DNA from: an uncultured Clostridia bacterium
Lineage (GTDB): Bacteria > Bacillota > Clostridia > Oscillospirales > Ruminococcaceae
Assembly (NCBI GenBank): GCA_947627985.1
Contig: CANQYD010000002.1
Coordinates: 62,001 to 126,000 of the forward strand
Direction: 5' to 3'
Length of the DNA: 64,000 nucleotides
Shown piece after piece: positions 29,945-37,221 of this stretch. A program made the translations under genes and the position numbers. Numbering within the stretch: the first letter of the stretch is position 1; every line of letters begins with the position of its first letter. The notes under the pieces are model-generated. The model saw nothing but the letters and a program-made list of their open reading frames with translations, made no database searches and was not told the origin of the DNA.

Positions 29945-30491
29945 TCAACAGCTCGTTGAAAATCCGTCAAAAATTTCTGAAATTTTCAAGAAATTTAATA
30001 TCAAGCCGAAGCTTTATGAGCTCGACGAGCTTTACTGGTTTATCGGCAAAAAGCCGAAAACCGAGACGAAAGAAAATGTGTATTTGATGTCGATGGTTGC
30101 CCGCAAGCCGTGTATTATAGCGGGTTTACAGGTTGCCGAGGATAAGTCTGCGCACAGGATTCAGGAGATAGTCGACAGCGCTCCGTATGCAGATTTCTAC
30201 TGTTCCGACGGGTATTTCGGGTATCTGAGCGTTATCTATCCCGGAAAGCATATTTACAACTGCCATGACAAAAGTGATACTTTTACTGTTGAAAGTGTTA
30301 ATGCGGACCTGCGCGACTACATACCGCTGCTCAAGCGAAGAAGCAGATGCTTCGCGAGGAGCATTGAAACGCTGCGGGCAGTCGTTGAAGTTTTTGTTAA
30401 CGCCTATAACAAATTCGGAATCGCAAAATTGATGTATCGTGAGAAGTATCCAAAAGGAGAATTACCCTTTGGACTGGTGGATTTTCTTTAA
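29934..30491 (+). CDS. IS1-family transposase catalytic part (InsB-like), entered by frameshift at A7 run 29926-29932
   Basis: YELDELYWFIGKK, CSDGYFGYLSVIYPGKH, TVESVNADLRDYIPLLKRRSRCFARSIETL. Confidence 0.85.
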   Translation, partial: EINNQQLVENPSKISEIFKKFNIKPKLYELDELYWFIGKKPKTETKENVYLMSMVARKPCIIAGLQVAEDKSAHRIQEIVDSAPYADFYCSDGYFGYLSVIYPGKHIYNCHDKSDTFTVESVNADLRDYIPLLKRRSRCFARSIETLRAVVEVFVNAYNKFGIAKLMYREKYPKGELPFGLVDFL

Positions 30492-30517
30492 TGTGGGCGG
30501 GTTGGACACACCCGGTA

Positions 30518-30540
30518 GATGTGGTCGAAGCGACCACATC
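30518..30540. repeat. Perfect 23-nt hairpin (10+3+10)
   Basis: GATGTGGTCG-AAG-CGACCACATC. Confidence 0.95.
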
Positions 30541-30693
30541 AAGAGGACAGAAGTAAGAGGTCAGATTGTCAGAAGTTCAAGGTGTCACCGGTGGTGACAG
30601 ATATAAATAGTGTGTAATGAGAGCGAGACGGGAGGCTTTGCATACAACTAAAATCTGATATCTGAATTCTGATTTCTTGCTGCGCCTGCTAAA

Positions 30694-30760
30694 GGCGCAG
30701 CAGGGGCGGAGCCAGACCCCGGGCGAAGCCGAGGGTCAGCTCTTATACACCGAAGGTGTA
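30694..30760. repeat. Hairpin repeat copy A (truncated cloverleaf)
   Basis: 65/67 identical to 30828-30894; contains GACCCCGGGC-GAA-GCCGAGGGTC and TACACC-GAA-GGTGTA. Confidence 0.93.
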
Positions 30761-30785
30761 GGGGTGATGTCAATATAGATGGTAG
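30761..30785. repeat. Direct repeat module D copy 2 (GGGGTGATGTCAATATAGATGGTAG)
   Basis: 24/25 identical to 29579-29603. Confidence 0.9.
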
Positions 30786-30827
30786 TAGTTAGAGATTAGG
30801 GGTTAGAGATACGGTGCGGGATTTGGG

Positions 30828-30936
30828 GGCGCAGCAGGGGCGGAGCCAGACCCCCGGCGAAGCCGGGGGTCAGCTCTTATACACCGAAGGTGTATAAGAG
30901 CCGCCTTAGGCGAAGCCTAAGGCGAGGGCTCCGCCC
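30828..30936. repeat. Hairpin repeat copy B with 99-nt perfect cloverleaf (30838-30936)
   Basis: Outer stem GGGCGGAGCC/GGCTCCGCCC enclosing GACCCCCGGC-GAA-GCCGGGGGTC, GCTCTTATACACC-GAA-GGTGTATAAGAGC and CGCCTTAGGC-GAA-GCCTAAGGCG. Confidence 0.95.
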
Positions 30937-30952
30937 GAGGGTCCGGCTCATA

Positions 30953-31549
30953 TCAAAGCCCCAGCAGGTCCCGGAGTTTCAGGACCGTCTCATAGCACCA
31001 AAGCTTGTATTTGACCCGCTCCGGCTCCCTCACGATCCTAAGCTCCCCTTCCGTGAGGATTTCGGCTTCCTCGATATCCGACGAAGCCCCGATGCAAAGC
31101 CCGGGATAACAGATGCACCACCAGTTTTTGCCGTTTGCCTCCCCAAGGCGTATCATCAGGCTGTCATACTCGCCCGCGGGAAGCGTGAAGCCGTCATAAT
31201 CCCGCGCATTAAATATCTCCCGACCGAGCGAAACCGTGACATTCTGCTCACTCCCCAGCCCGATCAGCACCGTTTTTGCCGCGTCCTCGATTTTGTCAAG
31301 ATTTCGGGATAATCGCTCCTCGGCTTCCTCTTTCGTATCGCTTCCCGAGATGATCTTTGCCGCGCATTCCAACACCCCGTCCCTGACCTTTAATTTAAGC
31401 TCCTGATCCTCCCTACTGTCGGAATTTGCAAGGATATGCAGCCGCAAAAATTTATCGGTCATCTTCCCGACTTCATCGGCATTTTTTAAAAAATTCAGAC
31501 CGAAAACCATAAGAAGCGCGAGGATTAAAGTAATCGTGATTTTTTTCAT
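30953..31549 (-). CDS. spoIIR: Stage II sporulation protein R
   Basis: FLRLHILANSDSREDQELKLKVRDGVL, NWWCICYPGLC. Confidence 0.95.
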   Translation of the reverse strand: MKKITITLILALLMVFGLNFLKNADEVGKMTDKFLRLHILANSDSREDQELKLKVRDGVLECAAKIISGSDTKEEAEERLSRNLDKIEDAAKTVLIGLGSEQNVTVSLGREIFNARDYDGFTLPAGEYDSLMIRLGEANGKNWWCICYPGLCIGASSDIEEAEILTEGELRIVREPERVKYKLWCYETVLKLRDLLGL

Positions 31550-31555
31550 AAAAAA

Positions 31556-31582
31556 CTCCCTCCGAATTGATCTCGGAGAGAG
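31556..31582 (-). terminator. Terminator-like hairpin between mreB/mbl and spoIIR; its 3' arm is the spoIIR Shine-Dalgarno
   Basis: Minus strand CTCTCTCCGA-gatcaat-TCGGAGGGAG-TTTTTT-ATG. Confidence 0.7.
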
Positions 31583-31606
31583 TATAGGTAAATTTTGGAT
31601 ATTTAT

Positions 31607-32614
31607 TCAGAGCCGAACCTTTTCAAAACCGTTTCTCAGCTTATCCCTGACCTTGAAGGCAAGATGGGTCCCCCTCGCGACGCAGCCCAGAGGATCGTCC
31701 GCAACGTGGCATTTCACGCCGAATTCGCGGGTGATATACATATCGATCCCCCTAAGAAGCGCGCCGCCGCCCGTCAGCACAATGCCGTTGTCGTAGATGT
31801 CGCCGACGAGCTCGGGCGGGGTCTTTTCAAATACCGAGCGGATTGCGGCGATAATCGCGTCGACGTCGTCCATAAGCGCCTCGCAGATGTCGTTTTCGCT
31901 GATCTCGATCTTGGTCGGAAGCCCTGTAATAAGGCTTCTGCCGGAGATCGTCTTGCTCTTTTCGACCGAAGCCCAGAAGATGTTTGCGGTCGTGATCTTA
32001 GCGTCCTCGGCTGTACGTTCGCCGATGACTACGCGGTACTTATCTTCAATATATCGCTGAATCGAAGCGTTAAAGGAGTTACCCGCCTTTTTGACGGACC
32101 CCGCGGCGACTATTCCCCCGAGAGACGTGACGGCGATATCCGACGTGCCGCCGCCGATATCCACGACCATGCGACCGAACGCCTTCATAATGTCCTCGCC
32201 GGCTCCCAGAAGAGCCGCTACCGGCTCCTCGATCAGATAAACCGTCCTCGCGCCCGCAGAGACGGCGCTCTCAACGACCGCTTTTCTCTCGACGGCTGTG
32301 ATACCGCTCGGCACGCACATAACTATCCTCGGGTTTATGAGCCGCTTGCCGATGACCTTTAAAATGCAGAGGCGTATCAGCTCCTGAGCCATGTCGTTAT
32401 TAGAGATGACCCCGTCTTTTAGGGGTTTTATGACCGCGATATGTTCCGGTGCGCGACCTATCATGTTGTACGCCTCGGTGCCGAATGCAGCCACCCTCCC
32501 GGCGTTTTTGTCGAAGGCGATGACGGTCGGCTCATTTAAAATAGCACCGCTTCTGCCTGCCGAGATTATTATATTTGCCGTGCCGAGATCAATTCCGAGA
32601 TCGAGTACCGACAC
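31607..32614 (-). CDS. MreB/Mbl family cell-shape actin homologue
   Basis: LGIDLGTANIIISAG, MVVDIGGGTSDIAV, LTGGGALLRGID. Confidence 0.95.
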   Translation of the reverse strand: MSVLDLGIDLGTANIIISAGRSGAILNEPTVIAFDKNAGRVAAFGTEAYNMIGRAPEHIAVIKPLKDGVISNNDMAQELIRLCILKVIGKRLINPRIVMCVPSGITAVERKAVVESAVSAGARTVYLIEEPVAALLGAGEDIMKAFGRMVVDIGGGTSDIAVTSLGGIVAAGSVKKAGNSFNASIQRYIEDKYRVVIGERTAEDAKITTANIFWASVEKSKTISGRSLITGLPTKIEISENDICEALMDDVDAIIAAIRSVFEKTPPELVGDIYDNGIVLTGGGALLRGIDMYITREFGVKCHVADDPLGCVARGTHLAFKVRDKLRNGFEKVRL

Positions 32615-32620
32615 CTGAAA

Positions 32621-33322
32621 TCACTCCTTATTATTGTCTTCCGTCTGAACGGTTCCCGCCAGAACCGCACAGTAAATCTTCTTGCAGCCCATCGACCGAA
32701 GCGCTTCCGAACATGCAGAAAGCGTGCTTCCGGTGGTGATTATGTCATCGCAGAGTATCACCGTCTTGCCGTCAAGATTTCGCTTCGGGTTTGGATAATA
32801 TGCCGATCTTGCTTCTAACTGCCGCTCCTCGGCGTCAAGTTCATGCTGAGTTTTGGAGCGAAGCCGCTTCCTGATAAGCTTGAAATCACAGGGTATCCCG
32901 CTTAGTTTTGATAATCTTTTCGCGATATATTCCGCCTGATTGTAGCCCGTCTCCGACCTTCTTATAATCGTCATAGGTACGGCGGTGATGATATCCGCGT
33001 CAAGATATCCGCACTCCGAAAGCCTCTTAAAAAGAGGCTCGCAGAGGAGCTTTGCAAAGTTGAAGCCGTCGCGGTACTTAAGCTCCAAAATGCCGTCCCG
33101 CCCGACAGATGTATATGGAATCACTGTCACACAGCCGTCATATGAAAGCTCGGAATTTTCGCAGATACATTCGTGTCTTCCGCATTTCGGGCAAAAGCTG
33201 CATGTTGCAAGTTTAGCTGCGCATTCATCGCAGATAAGCCGGTCATACGGAATCACCGAGCCGCAGCAGGGACAGCAGTTCGGGTAGAAAAAATCCGCGA
33301 CATTGTCAAGAACCCTGCCCAT
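32621..33322 (-). CDS. comF: ComF family amidophosphoribosyltransferase
   Basis: Zinc-binding N-term CCPCCGS/CDEC/CPKCG; VILCDDIITTGSTLSAC PRPP motif. Confidence 0.93.
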   Translation of the reverse strand: MGRVLDNVADFFYPNCCPCCGSVIPYDRLICDECAAKLATCSFCPKCGRHECICENSELSYDGCVTVIPYTSVGRDGILELKYRDGFNFAKLLCEPLFKRLSECGYLDADIITAVPMTIIRRSETGYNQAEYIAKRLSKLSGIPCDFKLIRKRLRSKTQHELDAEERQLEARSAYYPNPKRNLDGKTVILCDDIITTGSTLSACSEALRSMGCKKIYCAVLAGTVQTEDNNKE

Positions 33323-35525
33323 CGTTTCCTCCGAAGCTCTCCTCGATCAGCATCTCCTTAAGGCAGGTGTATCTGTTCATTTTGCGGTTATTTGAGACCA
33401 TGAATTCCAGCCTTCGCACCGAGCCCACGATCACCAAAAGCTTTTTTGCCCTCGTGACGGCTGTGTAGAGAAGGTTTCGGAAGTAGAGTTTATCATATCC
33501 TCCCAGAATCGGAAGGACGACGGCGTCAAATTCCGAACCCTGACTTTTGTGGACCGTTGCGGCATATGCAAGCTCTAAATTATCGAGCATAGCAGAGTTG
33601 TAGGCGGCAAGCCTTCCGTCGAAGTCGATCTCGATATCCCCCAAAATGCGGTTTAAGCGGGTTATCACGCCGATGTCGCCGTTGAAGATTCCGTGCCCCT
33701 TTTCGCCGTCTTTTTTCCACTCGATGTCGTAGTCGTTTTTGGTCTGCATGACCTTGTCGCCGGTTCTGAATGTGTATAAAAACGTCTTTATCTCCGACTT
33801 GTCGCGGGTTTTGGGGTTGAGTTCCTCCTGCAAACGGCGGTTTAGCTCAACCGTTCCGAGAGGACCTTTTCTCGTGGGAGACAGCACCTGAATGTCGCTT
33901 ATCGGGTCAAGCCCGTAAGCCTTCGGGAGACGTACCGTCAGAAGGTCCACGGTAAGCTGCGCCGCGGCGTCAAATTCAAGGCTTTGGAGGAAAAAGAAGT
34001 CCTTGGAGTTGTCGAGCACAGGCATCTCGCCTTTGACGATCTTGTGAGCATTCGTGACGATGGCTGACTGCTCAGCCTGCCGGAAAATCTCGGTCAGAGA
34101 GATTACGGGTAAAGTCCCCGAGGCGATCAGATCATGTAAAACATTACCTGCTCCTACCGACGGCAGCTGGTCGCTGTCGCCCACCATTATCAGCTTGCAG
34201 TCTATCGGCAAAGCCCGCAAAAGGGCTTCAAACAGCAGGACATCCACCATCGACATCTCATCGATGATGACGGCGTCGCACTCCAAAAGGTTGTCCTCGT
34301 TGTGATCAAAGGCTATGTAATCGGTCCCGGCTTTCACGCCCAAAAGGCGGTGGATTGTCTTTGCCTCCCTGCCCGTAAGATCGGAAGCGCGCTTTGCCGC
34401 ACGACCCGTCGGCGCGCAGACAAGGGGCTTTATCCCCTGCTGCTCAAAGAGGGAGATGATGGCGTTTAAGGTCGTGGTCTTGCCGGTGCCGGGTCCTCCG
34501 GTCAGGACCATGAAGCCCTTTGATAGGGCTGTATTTATCGCTTCGCGCTGCTTTTCGGCGTAGCTGATGTTGTTTTCCTGCTCGGCGATGTCGATGACGT
34601 CGTCGTAATTTATCCTCGTGTCGTAGGAGAGACTGTTCATGATGGCGAGACGGTTTGCGATGTATCGCTCAGCCAAATAATAATCCCGAAGGGAGACAAA
34701 GGGTCTGCCGTTTTTTAAAAATACGCAGAGATTTTCCTCCTCGGTCTCCTTCTCGATCGCGGCTCTTACGTCGTCGGGAGAAATCTTCAAAAGCTTTACT
34801 CCCATCTCCAAAAGCTTGTCCTGCGGCAGACATGTGTGCCCAGCCGACGCGTTTTCCTCAAGGACATATTTTAAGCCCGCGGCAAGGCGGAATATGCTCT
34901 CGGGGTCCACGCCTTTTTGATATGCAAGCTCCTCGGCTTTCATGAAAGGAAGTTCGATTCCGGTTGAACACAGAATATAGGGGTTTTTCTCGATTAAATT
35001 GAGCGCTTCGGTACCGTATTTTTTCCACGCCCTCACGCCGTACAGCGACGGGATCTGAGCGTTCGTAAAATAGGAAAGAAGCGTGCGAAAATCCATCACC
35101 CGCTCAAATTCCTCGGAATAGCTCTTTGCTTTTGCAAGAGTTATCCCCTCGATCTCGGTCAGGCGCTGGGGCTCGGTCTCAAGTATCTCAAGCGTCTTGT
35201 CGCCGAATTTTTCAACTAATTTTTTTGCTAAGACGGGACCGATCCCCTTGACGACCCCGCCCGCAAGATATCTTTGTATCGCGGAAGCCTCGGCGGGAAG
35301 GGTCCTTATGCATAAATCCGCCTTAAACTGCTCGCCGAATTTAGGGTGGGTCATGAATACCCCGGTGAGCTCCAAATCCTCGCCTTCTTCGACGTTTCCG
35401 AGCTCGCCTACGACATTTAAAGGCGAGCCCTCGTAATCCAAGACGATGACCCCGAATCCGTTGTCGTCATTCCGATAGGTCACGCTGTCTACCGTGCCCC
35501 TGATCGTCGCTCTCTCGTTTGAAAT
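33306..35525 (-). CDS. recD2: RecD2-type ATP-dependent helicase; probable ATT start 14 codons upstream of track start
   Basis: LTGGPGTGKTTTLNAI, HKSQGSEFDAVVLP; N-terminal OB strand RGTVDSVTYRNDDNGFGV lies upstream of the track start. Confidence 0.93.
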   Translation of the reverse strand: MSNERATIRGTVDSVTYRNDDNGFGVIVLDYEGSPLNVVGELGNVEEGEDLELTGVFMTHPKFGEQFKADLCIRTLPAEASAIQRYLAGGVVKGIGPVLAKKLVEKFGDKTLEILETEPQRLTEIEGITLAKAKSYSEEFERVMDFRTLLSYFTNAQIPSLYGVRAWKKYGTEALNLIEKNPYILCSTGIELPFMKAEELAYQKGVDPESIFRLAAGLKYVLEENASAGHTCLPQDKLLEMGVKLLKISPDDVRAAIEKETEEENLCVFLKNGRPFVSLRDYYLAERYIANRLAIMNSLSYDTRINYDDVIDIAEQENNISYAEKQREAINTALSKGFMVLTGGPGTGKTTTLNAIISLFEQQGIKPLVCAPTGRAAKRASDLTGREAKTIHRLLGVKAGTDYIAFDHNEDNLLECDAVIIDEMSMVDVLLFEALLRALPIDCKLIMVGDSDQLPSVGAGNVLHDLIASGTLPVISLTEIFRQAEQSAIVTNAHKIVKGEMPVLDNSKDFFFLQSLEFDAAAQLTVDLLTVRLPKAYGLDPISDIQVLSPTRKGPLGTVELNRRLQEELNPKTRDKSEIKTFLYTFRTGDKVMQTKNDYDIEWKKDGEKGHGIFNGDIGVITRLNRILGDIEIDFDGRLAAYNSAMLDNLELAYAATVHKSQGSEFDAVVLPILGGYDKLYFRNLLYTAVTRAKKLLVIVGSVRRLEFMVSNNRKMNRYTCLKEMLIEESFGGNDGQGS

Positions 35526-35832
35526 TGCACCCGCCCTCCGTTTCTATGATAAACTCGGCTCCGAGCTTCTTTGACAGCTCGTAAAGCCATCTTTCGCTCT
35601 CATTGGTGCCGATATTATCAACAATCGTTAAATTCAGATCAAACCGCGAAAAAGCCCGCAGAGCCCTATCCAAAACATACTCGAAGCAATCGCAGTCTTC
35701 GTCGTAGTAAAGCCTTAAATCAGCTTTGGGTTTAGGGCGATCCCCTTCCGTAAAAGAGACCGCAAACCTTATCGCGGCTATCAATAAAGCCGTGGAAATT
35801 ATTAAAATTGCTGCAAAAATGATGTCCGGCAT
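35467..35832 (-). CDS. Small membrane-anchored hypothetical protein
   Basis: MPDIIFAAILIISTALLIAAIRFAV TM segment; GGAGGCGGG RBS; overlaps recD2 5' end. Confidence 0.55.
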   Translation of the reverse strand: MPDIIFAAILIISTALLIAAIRFAVSFTEGDRPKPKADLRLYYDEDCDCFEYVLDRALRAFSRFDLNLTIVDNIGTNESERWLYELSKKLGAEFIIETEGGCNFKRESDDQGHGRQRDLSE

Positions 35833-35963
35833 GTTCCCGCCTCCCGATACAGAATATGCGAAAGTCAGCCGGACGGTCACTTTATTCTATTTTAGCACAT
35901 ATCCTTTAAAAAGGCAAGACCCCGTCAGAATGCAGAGGTCGGAAATCAGAAGTCGGAGGCGGG

Positions 35964-37220
35964 TCAGCCTGAGTATGTGGCGGAAAATTTTACTTCGGGT
36001 GATGATAAAATATCGCTCAGATCAAGACTTGGGTCGGTGTATTTCAGATTTTCATCGGTTGAATAGATGACGAAGGTGCCCGAGCCTGAGAGGGATTTTG
36101 CTTCTGCTTCCGGGAAAGTTTGGGCGGTGTAGATCGGGAGAAGATCAAGCAAAACTTCCGCGCAGGTTTTTGTATCGGAGTAGCCGACAAGATCCTTAGA
36201 AGACGTATGCGGCAGACCGTCCGAAGTGCTTAAATAGGGCGTTCTCATGCTTCCGCTTAAATATCGGTACCCAAAACTGTCATCGGCTGAAAGCATGTAG
36301 CCGCGGAGATAGACGACGCTCCTCTGCGATTTGTAATTCATGACCGCAGCCGGGTAGACCGTGCCGCCAAGGTTTTTATAGACCGTGAATGATAGGTTGT
36401 CTGAGCCCAATGATCGCGAAAAGCCGTCCTTACTTGAGATCACGCCGTGCGTAAAGCCCGCGTCGGTGACGGTTTTGGCGAGGTAATCGGCGATAAAGGC
36501 GTTTTTCAGATGATAAAAATCAATATAATTCCCGAGCTCCTGAGAAGCCATGAAGTCAGAATACTCTTTTGAGACCTCGAGCCGGATTTTGTAGCCGCCA
36601 AGAAGCTTTATATCGACGCTTTCGGGGTCGCGTGCATATCCCGAAATCTCGACAAAAAGTTCCTTAAGATCGGGGTTCGTCACGGGATCGAAGGCGAGAG
36701 CGTCGTCGTCGGTAGAGGCGGTGAAAATTCCGTTATAAATTTCATACGCGGGCCCCAAAAAGACCGATCGGTCGCCCGAGGCTTTTATCTCGGAAAATGC
36801 CTCGTAAAGAGCCGGATCGACCGGGATATCGGTGTTTACGGCATGATTTATCGCATAGACATTATTCACCGAATCGAAACTTTCCGAGGCGTTAAAGAGC
36901 TCATACGCGGTCTTGCATGCGCCGGAATAAATTGAGGTCAGCTCGCGCTTTTCCTTGCTCACCGAGCCGTCGCGCCCGAGGTCGTACATGAAGGTGAAGT
37001 CGGTCGAGCAGGTGATCCCGTCTGCCGAGAGGGTGCCGATCTCACGCCAGCCCGACGATCCCGTGAAAAATTGCGAGACCGAATAGGCAAGCGCCGAAGC
37101 GCCCGCAACGAGGAATACGGCAGCCAGAACAAGCCTCAGTACGATATGCCTGTCGCTTAGTTCGACCTTTTCCACAGGTGCAGGACCCTTCGGCGCAAAC
37201 GATCTTACTCTGCGTGCCAC
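35964..37220 (-). CDS. Membrane-anchored protein with divergent ApbE (FAD:protein FMN transferase)-like domain
   Basis: One N-terminal TM; VNNVYAINHAVNTDIPVDPALYEAFSEI and YIDFYHLKNAFIADYLAKTVTDAGFTHGVI resemble ApbE blocks. Confidence 0.5.
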   Translation of the reverse strand: MARRVRSFAPKGPAPVEKVELSDRHIVLRLVLAAVFLVAGASALAYSVSQFFTGSSGWREIGTLSADGITCSTDFTFMYDLGRDGSVSKEKRELTSIYSGACKTAYELFNASESFDSVNNVYAINHAVNTDIPVDPALYEAFSEIKASGDRSVFLGPAYEIYNGIFTASTDDDALAFDPVTNPDLKELFVEISGYARDPESVDIKLLGGYKIRLEVSKEYSDFMASQELGNYIDFYHLKNAFIADYLAKTVTDAGFTHGVISSKDGFSRSLGSDNLSFTVYKNLGGTVYPAAVMNYKSQRSVVYLRGYMLSADDSFGYRYLSGSMRTPYLSTSDGLPHTSSKDLVGYSDTKTCAEVLLDLLPIYTAQTFPEAEAKSLSGSGTFVIYSTDENLKYTDPSLDLSDILSSPEVKFSATYSG

Positions 37221-37221
37221 G

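Larger units (their letters stand above)
29608..30513 (+). mobile_element. IS1-family insertion sequence, 906 bp
   Basis: Terminal IRs GGAAGTGTCCAACCTGCCCACA / GGGTGTGTCCAACCCGCCCACA (19/22); 9-bp direct repeats GGTAGATGT at 29599-29607 and 30514-30522; InsA/InsB-like ORFs. Confidence 0.93.

Noticed and set aside
30890-31312. Plus-strand 140-aa ORF
   Set aside because: Antisense to spoIIR and running through the cloverleaf repeat; no protein-like features, no RBS support.
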